Source: Oceanococcus sp964629015
GTDB lineage: Bacteria > Pseudomonadota > Gammaproteobacteria > Nevskiales > Oceanococcaceae
Reading direction: 5' to 3'
DNA length: 64,000 nucleotides
NCBI GenBank assembly: GCA_964629015.1
Contig: CAZVMN010000014.1
Location: 1-64,000, forward strand
Shown here one piece after another: positions 50,563 through 60,067 of this stretch. A program made the position numbers and the translations under genes. Every line of letters starts with the position of its first letter. The first letter of the stretch is position 1. Below the pieces are notes generated by a model. That model was given only the letters and a program-made list of their open reading frames with translations. It searched no databases and was not told the DNA's origin.

Positions 50563-52794
50563 TTATTTGTCGTTCATTTTCGAACCATAGGCGTAGTGGT
50601 AGTTGTACCGGCTGTAGCCATAGCGTCTGGCCGATTGGCTGACCATATTCATCACAGCTCCTTTCAAGTTAGCGCCCACTAACTGTAAGCGCTTGATACT
50701 TTCTACCAATTCGCGATGCGGATGCACTCCCGCAGCGGCCACCAAGAGCGTGCACCCTGAACGTTGCGCCAGTATGCCAGCGTCCGCCACTGCCAGATTG
50801 GGAGGACTGTCAAGAAAAACCACATCATGCTGTTCGCTCAGCGTTTGAAGCAGCGTTTCAAATCGCTCGGTGGAAAGCAATTCACTCGGGTTGGGCGGAA
50901 TCGTACCGGTAGTCAAATAGCACAAACCAGCCACTTCCGTTGTCTGTAGTACATCCTCAAGACTGGCACGATCGACCAGATAGTCCGCGAGACCGGGCTT
51001 GCGTTTCCCCCCCATGTATTCGTGCACCGTACCGCGGCGCATATCGCAATCCACCACCACCACGCTTTTGCCGGCCATCGCATAGGCGTCGGCAAGATTC
51101 GCACAGATAAATGTTTTGCCGATCCCGGGCCGCGGCCCAGTGATCAGCACAATATTGTTCGGCGCTTCATGTAGGGCGAAATGAAGGCTGGTACGAAGGC
51201 TCTTTATGGCTTCCACAGCAATGCTGTCTGAGGCGCCGCGCTGTAGGGTATGCAGACCACCCGCGTGCTTTTTCATCAACTGAGCAAGCCTACCTTGATC
51301 CTTGCTCATCGGCACATTGGCATAAACCGGCAGCCCCATTTGCTGCTCCAGCACCTGCGGGTCATCAACTGTGGCGGTAAGCATGCGGCGCAGGAACACA
51401 GTGGCCAAGCCGAGCAAGCCGCCCAACATAATGGACAGGGCCAGTATCAAAGGTTTCTTAGGTTTCACCGGATCCAGGGGCAGGGCCGCGTAATCAATGA
51501 TACGAACGGTGCCCACCGTACCGGCCTTGGCCACTTCCAGTTGCTGCGCGCTGTTAAGTAGGCTGGTGTACAACTCTGTGTTCACTTTGACATCGCGGGT
51601 CAAACGCAACAGTTCCTGCTGTGTTTCCGGCAGATTCTTGATCTCGCCTTCCAGAGACTTGCGGTTCGCTTCAACATCCGCAATCTGGCTGTCCAGAGCC
51701 TGAATTGTGGGATGGGTGGGCTGAAAACGCTGCAGCAACTGCTTGCGCTGCTGGGCCAACTCCAGGCGCAAACCTTCCAGTTGAGCAGACCGCTGCAGAA
51801 TGATTTCTGTTTCCTGCATCAGATCGGCACTGCCACGGCTTGATCGATAAAGATTCAGCTCGGCCTCGGCGACGTCCAACTTGCCGCGAAGGTCCGGCAG
51901 TTGGCCTTTGAGATAGCTCAGGGTTTGCTCGGCTTCTTCACCCTTGCGCTCAACATTTTGCCGCAGATAATTGTTGGCAATGCTATTCAGCACCTCGCGC
52001 GCCTGCTGGCCTCGCTCGGCCTCCAGCGACATAGAAATAATTCCACTGTCTTTGCCTTTCTCCGCCACCGAAAGTCGCGATTTCAACGACGATACTGCCT
52101 TGAGCGGATCCAGTCGGCGCAGATTGAATTCCTGCCCGGGTTCGGCCCGCAGCTCAGAAACCATGAGCTGCAAATCCCAACCTTCGAGCGCCAAACGCTG
52201 CCCAGCCTGACCACGCGCTATGACCGCCCCGCCAGGGCTTATCAAGGCGTAAGCTCCAACCTCTTCGCCCAGCGCCCGAATCGTGAACATTTTGTTCAAC
52301 AATGGTTCAGGCACATCAAAACTGGTCACGCGGAGAAACTGCCCGCCAACTGCGGCGGTTCCTGGCATCCAGGGCTGCGGTGGTCGACCGGCACGTTTGT
52401 CTTTCAGGCGCGCCAGCCCCTCTCCTATGATCGGCAGCTGCTTCATGGATACGTCCAGATACAGCTTGAGATCACGAATGGTTCGACCCAACACCAAGCG
52501 ACTTTTAATCAGTTCGATCTCGCCAGTGGCCGGGCTGGATGTAGCCAGCATTTCTCCCATTTCACCAAACACCGCGCCCAGATTGCCACTGCCCTCATCT
52601 TCAATCTGGACCAGCGCATCGGCCTGATAGATCGGCGTGGCGAGCAGCGCGAAAGCCACACCGAACACAACGCAAAGTAAGGTGACGAATACGATCAGCC
52701 ACTTGCCATCGAGAATGATTTCGAGCATTTCGCCAAGATCGATCTCATCATCGGTGCTGGTGTCGATTTGCACCTGATTCGAATTTTGACTCAT
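50563..52794 (-). CDS. wzc: Polysaccharide co-polymerase/tyrosine autokinase (Wzc-like)
   Basis: Controls polymer length and export by cycles of autophosphorylation. The 743 residues comprise an N-terminal Wzz domain with a first membrane helix (about 33-53), a long periplasmic coiled coil (about 270-400), and a second membrane helix (about 445-465). The cytoplasmic BY-kinase has Walker A GPRPGIGKT near 550, Walker A' VVDCDMRRG and VVFLDSPP. The C-terminal tail carries a Tyr cluster (SARRYGYSRYNYHYAYG) for phosphorylation. No cognate low-molecular-weight phosphatase gene (wzb) is in the window. It lies 4 bp after wza. Confidence 0.95.
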   Translation of the reverse strand: MSQNSNQVQIDTSTDDEIDLGEMLEIILDGKWLIVFVTLLCVVFGVAFALLATPIYQADALVQIEDEGSGNLGAVFGEMGEMLATSSPATGEIELIKSRLVLGRTIRDLKLYLDVSMKQLPIIGEGLARLKDKRAGRPPQPWMPGTAAVGGQFLRVTSFDVPEPLLNKMFTIRALGEEVGAYALISPGGAVIARGQAGQRLALEGWDLQLMVSELRAEPGQEFNLRRLDPLKAVSSLKSRLSVAEKGKDSGIISMSLEAERGQQAREVLNSIANNYLRQNVERKGEEAEQTLSYLKGQLPDLRGKLDVAEAELNLYRSSRGSADLMQETEIILQRSAQLEGLRLELAQQRKQLLQRFQPTHPTIQALDSQIADVEANRKSLEGEIKNLPETQQELLRLTRDVKVNTELYTSLLNSAQQLEVAKAGTVGTVRIIDYAALPLDPVKPKKPLILALSIMLGGLLGLATVFLRRMLTATVDDPQVLEQQMGLPVYANVPMSKDQGRLAQLMKKHAGGLHTLQRGASDSIAVEAIKSLRTSLHFALHEAPNNIVLITGPRPGIGKTFICANLADAYAMAGKSVVVVDCDMRRGTVHEYMGGKRKPGLADYLVDRASLEDVLQTTEVAGLCYLTTGTIPPNPSELLSTERFETLLQTLSEQHDVVFLDSPPNLAVADAGILAQRSGCTLLVAAAGVHPHRELVESIKRLQLVGANLKGAVMNMVSQSARRYGYSRYNYHYAYGSKMNDK

Positions 52795-52798
52795 GCCA

Positions 52799-53893
52799 TC
52801 AATTGCCCGCGTTGGCGGCGGTAGCGCTTGAACTCACAATGCCAAAGAACGGCAGCAACTGGCTCACAACACGGCCCCAGCGAATGATGCCGGTTTGATC
52901 CACGTAAACCACGTCCCCCGGTTGCAGCTCAAACGACTGAGCCACAAGCAGCTGCAACGGATCGTCACCGTCCAACCAGTGCACTGCAGGGCGCCCTCCC
53001 TGGCTGCGCATAACCAGAATACGTTCGGGTTGCGAGGATTCCGGCGTCAGACCATTGGCCGCCCCCAGCGCATCGGCAAGGGTACGCACCGAATCAGACA
53101 ACCCGACGGTGGTAGGGCGGCGCACTTCACCCAAAACATTCACGCGGCGGTCGGCGCTGCTGCCAATATGCAGGGTGTCCCCCGCTTTCAACAACGGGTT
53201 CAGACGCGCATCACCGCTTTCGGTGTAACGCTTGAAATCGATTTGGTAGGTGGAGTCATCGCGGCTCAAGCTGACGTGACGTGTGTCTGCCATCTCGTTC
53301 AAGCCGCCAGCCAGCGCAATCGCATCGGAAACATGTATTGGAGTGTTACGCAACGAAATGACGCCCGGCTGATTCACCGCGCCACCAACGCTGACGCGCT
53401 GACTGAAAAATTGAATGACGCGCACATCAACCTGCGGATCACGAATCACCCGAGACAAGCAGGACTGCAAGCGCGATCGCAATTCAGCACGGGTGGTTCC
53501 GGCTGCGCTGAAACGCCCACAGTAGGGGTAGTACATGGTGCCGTCGCTGTCGATCAACTGACCGGCGGCTTCCGCTGAACGAAACTCACCCGCGGGGATG
53601 GTCAACTCGGGGTGATCCCAGACTGTGACATTGACCACATCGCCCGGGCCCAAGCGGTAACCATCAAAAGCCAGCTGCGGTGGGAAGTTCTGTTCGACCT
53701 CGGCGGGCGGCTGGATCTGCATTTTGAACACCGGCACGCGCAAACTCTTACCGGTTCGCGAATCGCGAGCAATCACTTCATATCCTTCGCCCACACCACC
53801 GGCGTACATGCCCGGCGCCAACGCGCATCCGGAAACAATCGACACCGCCGCCACGCTCAGGAGTAGTTGGGTCAATACCTTGGTTCGCTTCAT
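52799..53893 (-). CDS. wza: Polysaccharide export lipoprotein (Wza-like)
   Basis: Outer-membrane export channel for capsule or exopolysaccharide. The 364 residues start with a lipoprotein signal ending in the lipobox VSGC (near 23). The polysaccharide export domain (YRLGPGDVVNVTVWDHPELT) and SLBB-type repeats follow, for example RVSVGGAVNQPGVISL and RVNVLGEVRRPTTVGL. It lacks an obvious long C-terminal amphipathic helix, though the last 25 residues are hydrophobic. It lies 14 bp after the YjbH-like gene and 4 bp before wzc. Confidence 0.95.
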   Translation of the reverse strand: MKRTKVLTQLLLSVAAVSIVSGCALAPGMYAGGVGEGYEVIARDSRTGKSLRVPVFKMQIQPPAEVEQNFPPQLAFDGYRLGPGDVVNVTVWDHPELTIPAGEFRSAEAAGQLIDSDGTMYYPYCGRFSAAGTTRAELRSRLQSCLSRVIRDPQVDVRVIQFFSQRVSVGGAVNQPGVISLRNTPIHVSDAIALAGGLNEMADTRHVSLSRDDSTYQIDFKRYTESGDARLNPLLKAGDTLHIGSSADRRVNVLGEVRRPTTVGLSDSVRTLADALGAANGLTPESSQPERILVMRSQGGRPAVHWLDGDDPLQLLVAQSFELQPGDVVYVDQTGIIRWGRVVSQLLPFFGIVSSSATAANAGN

Positions 53894-53907
53894 GGATGTG
53901 TTCGTCC

Positions 53908-55683
53908 TTACTGCCTGCTTCTGTTTTCAATATAGATGGGGGACATGCGCCATTGATCGAGCACGTCGTCGATCAAATCCCGCTGGGGCACAAATTCACG
54001 CATGAAATTTGGCCGAATCCGATTGCGCCCATTGTCTGTGTCAACCTGAGTTTCCAACGTCGGTTGGAAATGCGGCGCGCCCGACACGCTGAAATGACGC
54101 GTCTGCCATGCGCGCCGTCCTGTCAGCGGAACACTCACAGCGTAGCCAATGGCTTTATCGTCTTCCCCAATTTTCCCGTACAACCCCAAACGTACACGCC
54201 CAATATAACGAAACAGGTCGATTCGGGTTCCATGATCGTCGTATTGGAAATCTCCAGTTGTGATCTGGATCGCATACTCAGACGGCTTCAACCACGCGAA
54301 TACACGCCCAAGTACCTGTCGCTGAGCAACAACTCCGGTCAACCCGGGCGCATCGAATTCCGTGGCGCTGACATGAATCGCCGCGCGGCCGCGCGCGATG
54401 CTCAGCGCCCCCTCCAGCCTCGAGTAGTCGTACAATTCTTCCCGGATGCGGGTTTGGCCAAGCTGTCCTTGTAGCACCAAGCCGGGCAATGGATGCAAGG
54501 TGAGTTGAGCAGCGCCCTCGTAAAATCCACTCTGAAAGCGATCTGCGCGGAAATTTCCGCGGTCGTCGTATTCATCAGAATCATCGACTGGCGCATCCCA
54601 CACACCATAAATACTCAGCCCGAGAGGCAGGTAAAGCTGCAACGACCCACGAGCTGCAAAGCTATAGTCGAATCGCCCATAGTCATTTCCCACTGCATAT
54701 CGTAGCGCCGGCTCCAGCCTAATTTGAGCATGCACCGGGGCCCAACGCGGGCGGATGACCTGGCGCAACCCAGCGTCCCAACCCACTCTGTAGGTGCCCT
54801 GATCGCAGTGCAGCATCAACATGGGCATTTGCTGCGCGCCATAGTGAACATCGCGCGCGCAGTGCGGACCACCGGCTTCGGAGCTAGTCTGACCACCCGC
54901 ATACAGTCCGGCAACATCGTCCGCCCCCCAAGGAAACAGGACAAAATCGCTCCAAGCGCCATCTTCCTGCGATAAGGCCGCCGGTACGTAGGAGCCCTGC
55001 CCCGGCGTAATGTCTTGATTCAGATTGACCTGAAACCCGGCCGCATAAGCGAATTCGGTTTCTTCGTTGCTGCTGTAGTACGCCCTGGCGAATAAGGTCG
55101 TGCGCCGAATGGGATAGCTCAACTGCACGCCAGCCTGAGATTCGGCCGCGTCGTGATCCGCCATCAAGGTTAACCACGATACCGGTTGATAGGCGACACC
55201 ACCGAACACGCCATCAAGCGAAGCGCCTTCATCATCCGCCGCGCCAACGCCCAAAGAAACACGAAAATCGTCAGTGCGCCAATCGGCCACCGCGAAATAG
55301 GCAGGATCCAGACTGGTGGCTTCGCCGGCAAAATCTCGCGCTCCGACCGCAACCCGAAAGGCCTCCGAGCGGAACAATTGAAGCTTGAAGTGTCCCGACA
55401 AATCATTGTAATTCCGACGCCCAGTGGCCTCGTCGTACCATGTGGTCAGCCGCGCACCAAACTCCAGCCACGACGCAGGCGCGAACTGCACCTGGTCGGT
55501 CTCGGAGCGCTCAAGGCTTTGCGCCCGCGGGTCGGTGACCGCGATGACGCCAGTGTCATGCTGGTAGACAAAGCTGTTCGGGGCGAGCATCCCGGCATCC
55601 GGCGCACTGATAAGCCCAGAACCACCGCCTGATAACGCCAAACCGCTGGCCGTAGCCAGTGCTGCAAAGCTATTTACGGGCAT
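53908..55683 (-). CDS. YjbH-like outer-membrane exopolysaccharide protein
   Basis: Protein of 591 residues from the ATG at 55683, rich in predicted beta strands. It aligns in character with the YjbH family (SGLISAPDAGMLAPNSF, WLEFGARLTTWYD, AVGARDFAGEATSLDPAYF). Such barrel proteins assist export or surface attachment of exopolysaccharide. The N-terminus lacks basic residues, and the start codon abuts a terminator-type hairpin with no ribosome site visible. Translation control here is unusual, or the signal peptide is damaged. It heads the long minus-strand polysaccharide run. Confidence 0.82.
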   Translation of the reverse strand: MPVNSFAALATASGLALSGGGSGLISAPDAGMLAPNSFVYQHDTGVIAVTDPRAQSLERSETDQVQFAPASWLEFGARLTTWYDEATGRRNYNDLSGHFKLQLFRSEAFRVAVGARDFAGEATSLDPAYFAVADWRTDDFRVSLGVGAADDEGASLDGVFGGVAYQPVSWLTLMADHDAAESQAGVQLSYPIRRTTLFARAYYSSNEETEFAYAAGFQVNLNQDITPGQGSYVPAALSQEDGAWSDFVLFPWGADDVAGLYAGGQTSSEAGGPHCARDVHYGAQQMPMLMLHCDQGTYRVGWDAGLRQVIRPRWAPVHAQIRLEPALRYAVGNDYGRFDYSFAARGSLQLYLPLGLSIYGVWDAPVDDSDEYDDRGNFRADRFQSGFYEGAAQLTLHPLPGLVLQGQLGQTRIREELYDYSRLEGALSIARGRAAIHVSATEFDAPGLTGVVAQRQVLGRVFAWLKPSEYAIQITTGDFQYDDHGTRIDLFRYIGRVRLGLYGKIGEDDKAIGYAVSVPLTGRRAWQTRHFSVSGAPHFQPTLETQVDTDNGRNRIRPNFMREFVPQRDLIDDVLDQWRMSPIYIENRSRQ

Positions 55684-55719
55684 AGAAAAAAACCGGCACT
55701 GACGAGGTCAGTGCCGGTT
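55684..55719 (-). terminator. Strong hairpin terminator next to the YjbH-like start
   Basis: On the minus strand, a perfect 13-bp stem AACCGGCACTGAC/GTCAGTGCCGGTT (55691-55703 with 55707-55719) with a 3-nt loop is followed by seven T. It ends the upstream lipoprotein transcript, yet the T-run finishes 1-2 bp before the ATG of the YjbH-like gene. It could therefore attenuate the polysaccharide operon. Confidence 0.88.
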
Positions 55720-55782
55720 TGCTTTAGAGAGTCAGAGACAAATCACCGAGCACGGCATGCCGACGCCAGGTGCGCAAGAGGT

Positions 55783-56457
55783 TTATTGCGTGCTGCCGCT
55801 CGAACCTGATGCCGTTCCGGTCACCGCCGACGCCACTACAATATCCGTGAGATGGTCGGTCTGAACAATGACATTACCATTACTACCCACGGTTGCAGTC
55901 CCTTCAAAGCGACGCTCCCCGGTGGTTTCGTCAACACTCAAAATGCCGACCGTACGACCCTGCGGCAGGCCCGTTTTGATACGAATGGTGATCGCCGGGT
56001 CGAACTGCTTGATCGACTGGCCACCGGCCGCCACGTTCACGCGAGCAAAACCGGCGACGTTGATGACGATGGGCTTGGAGTTATCCAGGCTCTGTCCCAG
56101 AGCACTAGCGAGAGCGGATGCGACCTGAGCATCGGTGAACTCGTTGCCGCCTGTCACCTCATCTTGCGATGCGACGGAGCCATCAAACGCTACGACGGTG
56201 AGCGTCACGTTCGAGCCATCAATGGTCTGCCCACTGCCATTGATCAGCTTGGTGCCTTGCGGAATCAAAGCCGTTGCCGACGCGTCAGGATTTGTTGAAC
56301 TGGCGGCAATAGCCTGCAGCGACGCGCTATCCACATCCCCAGTAGCGGTTGCAGTCGCTGGTACTGATGACACGACGTCAACATCGTTGCCAGAGCATGC
56401 TGCTAGCAATACAACAGAAAACAGTGCCGTAAATACGGCTTTTTGGCGGACATCCAT
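55783..56457 (-). CDS. Predicted lipoprotein of unknown function
   Basis: Exported protein of 224 residues from the ATG at 56457. A signal peptide ends in the lipobox LAAC (C near 21). The mature part is rich in Ala, Thr, Ser and Val with repeated short beta-type stretches, and ends in a low-complexity Gly-Ser tail. I recognise no domain. The longer frame to 56637 overlaps the KAS III gene and is not used. It lies downstream of the KAS III gene on the same strand and is followed by the terminator at 55684. Confidence 0.8.
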   Translation of the reverse strand: MDVRQKAVFTALFSVVLLAACSGNDVDVVSSVPATATATGDVDSASLQAIAASSTNPDASATALIPQGTKLINGSGQTIDGSNVTLTVVAFDGSVASQDEVTGGNEFTDAQVASALASALGQSLDNSKPIVINVAGFARVNVAAGGQSIKQFDPAITIRIKTGLPQGRTVGILSVDETTGERRFEGTATVGSNGNVIVQTDHLTDIVVASAVTGTASGSSGSTQ

Positions 56458-56528
56458 GGTGAAACCCCATATTCTTCTGGACCGGTTCCGCGATACTACA
56501 TCAAAACCGCGCCGCGCCAAATGAAGTC

Positions 56529-57536
56529 TTACCAACGCATCAAAACTGCGCCCCAGGTAAACCCGGCCCCAAACGCCGCCGCACAAACCAGATCTCCCCG
56601 CTTGACGCGACCCAGTTCCAAAGCATCCATGAGACACAAGGGAATGGTCGCCGCGGTGGTATTGCCAAGCTTGTGAATGTTGTTGTGGACTTTGGACTCA
56701 TCCAAACGCAACAACTTGCCAACCATTTCGTTGATGCGCAGATTGGCTTGGTGTGGGATCAACATGTCGAGATCCTGAATACCCAAACCTTCGGCTTCCA
56801 GCACTTCCATCACCACTTCCGGCATGCGCTTGACCGCCGTCTTGAAGACTTTCTGGCCTTCCATGTTGGGGTACTGCAACGCATCGTCCAGATTGGCATG
56901 CTCGATGAAGTGCTCACGCCCTGGCGCCATGCCCGGGTACTGCATGGCCAAGCATTCCGCATCAGCCCCATCTGAATGCATACGGCTACTGAGGATGCCA
57001 CGCTCGGGATCATTGCTGACACCCAGAACCGCAGCACCCGCAGCATCGCCGAACAACACAGTGACAGTCCGACCACGGGTGGTCTTGTCCAATGCCTTGG
57101 AATGAACCTCGCCACCGATCAGCAGCACCTTTTTGTATTGGCCCGACCGAATAAAGACATCGGCCATTTGCAAGCCATAAACAAAGCCGGAACATTGCTC
57201 ACGGATGTCAAAAGCCGGCACAGGTCCGATACCCAGTTCACGCTGAACCAGCACACCGCAACCGGGGAAGTAATAGTCAGGTGACAGCGTGGCGTAGATG
57301 ATGCAGTCAATCTCGCCCGGCTCAACGCCAGCATCCTCTAGCGCAGCCTTGGCCGCTTTGACGCCCATGGTGTAGTTGCCTTCTTCGGCATCCACCCAAC
57401 GTCGCTCTTCAATGCCCGATCGCTCCACAATCCATTCGTGGCTGGTGTCCATGACCCCGGCCAGATCATGATTGGTGACTACCTTGGGCGGCAGATATCT
57501 GCCCAGGCCCAAAATGCGACTACGCACTTCCGCCAT
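56529..57536 (-). CDS. 3-oxoacyl-ACP synthase III (FabH-like)
   Basis: KAS III enzyme that starts fatty-acid chains from an acyl-CoA and malonyl-ACP. From the ATG at 57536 the protein has 335 residues with the full triad C115 (EQCSGF), H262 (PHQAN) and N292 (GNTTAAT). The QCSGF active site is typical of accessory FabH copies, so it may use longer acyl primers than the main FabH. No other fab genes are adjacent. It is divergent from the FAD enzyme gene at 57751. Confidence 0.92.
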   Translation of the reverse strand: MAEVRSRILGLGRYLPPKVVTNHDLAGVMDTSHEWIVERSGIEERRWVDAEEGNYTMGVKAAKAALEDAGVEPGEIDCIIYATLSPDYYFPGCGVLVQRELGIGPVPAFDIREQCSGFVYGLQMADVFIRSGQYKKVLLIGGEVHSKALDKTTRGRTVTVLFGDAAGAAVLGVSNDPERGILSSRMHSDGADAECLAMQYPGMAPGREHFIEHANLDDALQYPNMEGQKVFKTAVKRMPEVVMEVLEAEGLGIQDLDMLIPHQANLRINEMVGKLLRLDESKVHNNIHKLGNTTAATIPLCLMDALELGRVKRGDLVCAAAFGAGFTWGAVLMRW

Positions 57537-57750
57537 TGCTCGCTCCGGTGATTGATGCGTCGATAGTAGCAGGTGTCGCCGCCGCCGGGACCCCAAAAAC
57601 GAGCGAATGCAGCCGTGCTATAAATTGATTGAAGAACAACTCAAATGCCGCCTGCGCGGAAGGTGCTGAGCGCTACACCGCCCCAATCTGACCTGTTCCG
57701 ACGGAGATTCGGCCGGTCCACCCATCCGCGAGTGAGCTCACCTGCTGCGC

Positions 57751-59433
57751 ATGAGCGCAACCCACCATGCGGAGCTGAAAAGCTCTCTGGAGACTAAAGA
57801 CATGAAAAGAATCGGCAAACGCTATCGAACCGGCCGTGCAGACGACCATTACGATGCGATCGTCATCGGCTCCGGCATCGGCGGACTGTGCAACGCGGCG
57901 CTGCTGTCAAAACTGGGGCAAAAAGTCGCCGTGTTTGAACAGCACTACACCGCTGGTGGCTTTACCCATTCCTACGAACGCGAAGGTTACGAATGGGACG
58001 TGGGCGTGCACTATGTGGGTGAAGTCCACAAGCCGCACTCGCCACTGCGCCGCATCTTCGATGTGATCAGCGACGGTCGCCTGGAATGGGCGCCGATGGA
58101 CGACATCTACGACCGCATCATCGTCAACGGCCGCAGTTACGACTTTCCGGCTGGCCGCGACAACTTCGTCGCCGCGATGAAAGGCTATTTCCCGGACGAA
58201 GCCGACGCGATTGATGCCTATGTGGAGCTGGTCGACAACGTCGCCCGCGCAGCGCGAAAACTGTTCGCCGGCCAGGCCATGCCACCGTGGTTGGCCAAGG
58301 CCTACAACATCACCCGCGGTATGCAGATTCCCAAGCAAACGCTGATGAAAACACGCGAGGTGCTGGAGTCACTGACCAGCAACCAGGAACTCATCGCGGT
58401 GCTCACCGGGCAATGGGGCGATTACGGCATGGTGCCTGCCGAAGCCACATTCTTTATGCATGCGTCGGTGGTCAAACACTATTTCGGTGGCGGCAGCTAT
58501 CCGGTCGGCGGCTCATGGAAGATCGCCGAAACCATCGTTCCGACCATTCGCGCCAGCGGCGGTGAAGTCTTCACCTACGCCCGCGTGGATGGCATCCATC
58601 TGGAAAATGGCAGCGCCGTCGGCGTACGCATGGACACCGGCGACATCATCCGCGCCGACAAGATCATCAGCGCCACCGGCGCCCGCATCACCTACGAAAA
58701 ACTGCTGCCGGACGACGCGCGCAAAAAACTCGGGGTGGAGCGCAAGATGCAGAGCGTGAAGCCGTCCAGCGCCCACCTGTGCCTGTATGTCGGACTCAAA
58801 GGCAGCGCCGAAGAACTCGACATCCCAAAAACCAATCTGTGGATCTACCCGTCACCCGACCATGAAGGCAACATCGAACGGTTTCTGGCTGACCCCAGCC
58901 AGGACTTCCCGCTGCTCTACATCAGCTTTCCGTCGGCCAAAGATCCCGATTGGCCGCAGAACTATCCCGGCAAAAGCACGGTTGAAGTTCTCACCCTCGG
59001 CCCCTACGACTGGTTTGAGAAATGGCAGGACAAAACCTGGAACCAACGCGGCGAAGATTACGACGCCTTCAAGGAAACGTTCTCAAAGCGCCTGCTTGAT
59101 GAGCTGTTCAAGCACATGCCGCAACTGGAACCGGCGCTGGACTACTACGAACTCTCCACACCGCTGTCCACGCAATGGTTCCAGCTCAATGATCGCGGCG
59201 AAATCTACGGCCTGGATCATGACCCGGAGCGCTTCAAGCAGGATTGGCTGCACCCGGTTTCGCCGATCAAGAATTTATATCTGACGGGTCAGGATGTGGT
59301 CACAGCCGGGGTTGGCGGCGCACTGATTGGCGGCCTGATGACAACCGGCGCGATGCTGGGCCCACGCAAGTTCCAGGATGTGATGAAAATGCTCAAAACC
59401 TGGGAGAAACCCGAAGGCTCAACGGCGGCGTGA
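57751..59433 (+). CDS. FAD-dependent desaturase/saturase-like oxidoreductase
   Basis: Large flavoprotein of 560 residues in the phytoene desaturase/retinol saturase superfamily. The dinucleotide motif IVIGSGIGGLCNAALLSKLG (about 37-56) and EQHYTAGGFTHSY follow the family pattern. The C-terminal part has YLTGQDVVTAGVGGALIGG, the FAD-closing motif. It may saturate or desaturate a polyene or lipid substrate. No carotenoid genes are next to it. A second ATG at 57802 (MKRIGKRY) is possible and would remove 17 residues. Confidence 0.87.
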   Translation: MSATHHAELKSSLETKDMKRIGKRYRTGRADDHYDAIVIGSGIGGLCNAALLSKLGQKVAVFEQHYTAGGFTHSYEREGYEWDVGVHYVGEVHKPHSPLRRIFDVISDGRLEWAPMDDIYDRIIVNGRSYDFPAGRDNFVAAMKGYFPDEADAIDAYVELVDNVARAARKLFAGQAMPPWLAKAYNITRGMQIPKQTLMKTREVLESLTSNQELIAVLTGQWGDYGMVPAEATFFMHASVVKHYFGGGSYPVGGSWKIAETIVPTIRASGGEVFTYARVDGIHLENGSAVGVRMDTGDIIRADKIISATGARITYEKLLPDDARKKLGVERKMQSVKPSSAHLCLYVGLKGSAEELDIPKTNLWIYPSPDHEGNIERFLADPSQDFPLLYISFPSAKDPDWPQNYPGKSTVEVLTLGPYDWFEKWQDKTWNQRGEDYDAFKETFSKRLLDELFKHMPQLEPALDYYELSTPLSTQWFQLNDRGEIYGLDHDPERFKQDWLHPVSPIKNLYLTGQDVVTAGVGGALIGGLMTTGAMLGPRKFQDVMKMLKTWEKPEGSTAA

Positions 59434-59449
59434 AAACCGCTAGCGGGGA

Positions 59450-60067
59450 TTAAACGAGTCCAGCCGGCAGGTCGAGGAAATTGACCTCGCCGGTTTCCAT
59501 ATCGTACTCCGCGCCGACAATCGCCAGCTGACCATCATTGATCAGGCTTTCAAGCACCTGAGATCCTGCTTTGAGCTGCTGCACCGAGGCACGCACATTG
59601 GCGCGCACAGCCGCACCCATGAGCTTGCTGTGGTCGTCCCAGGCACCACGTTCCATCAGTGGCTTCAAAGCTGGCTCAATCCGACCAACGATAGAGCGAA
59701 GATTGCGCGATGCCCCTTCAGACGGGGCCGTCATCTCGTTCAGCGTGGCCGTCACCGCACCGCAGGAACCGTGCCCCAGCACCACCACCAAAGGCGTGCC
59801 GAACTGCGTCGCAGCAAACTCAACGCTACCGATCTGGGTCGGCGCCACGATGTTGCCGGCAACCCGTATGACGAACAAATCACCCAGCCCCTGATCGAAC
59901 ACCAACTCAGCGGGCACGCGCGAGTCCGAGCAACCGAGGATCACCGCGAACGGTGATTGTCCTGCGGACAACTCGCTGGGCAAGCGATCCGGCAGCTTGA
60001 GCAAACGCTCAACGAAGCGCCGGTTACCGTGACGCAAGCGGTCAAGAGCTTCGGTGATCTGGGGCAT
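59450..60067 (-). CDS. Beta-class carbonic anhydrase
   Basis: Zinc enzyme that hydrates CO2. The 205 residues contain the zinc ligands C46, H99 and C102 and the Asp-Arg dyad D48/R50 in GCSDSRVP and GHGSCGAV. It is of the plant-type beta family. The stop faces the FAD enzyme gene across 16 bp. The start overlaps the stop of the ProQ gene by one base, so the two are translationally linked. Confidence 0.95.
   Translation of the reverse strand: MPQITEALDRLRHGNRRFVERLLKLPDRLPSELSAGQSPFAVILGCSDSRVPAELVFDQGLGDLFVIRVAGNIVAPTQIGSVEFAATQFGTPLVVVLGHGSCGAVTATLNEMTAPSEGASRNLRSIVGRIEPALKPLMERGAWDDHSKLMGAAVRANVRASVQQLKAGSQVLESLINDGQLAIVGAEYDMETGEVNFLDLPAGLV

Noticed and set aside
52814..52828. ops/JUMPstart-like GGCGGTAGCGC
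   Set aside because: It lies inside the wza coding end and on the plus strand, opposite to the direction of the polysaccharide operon, so it cannot act as an RfaH element for it.
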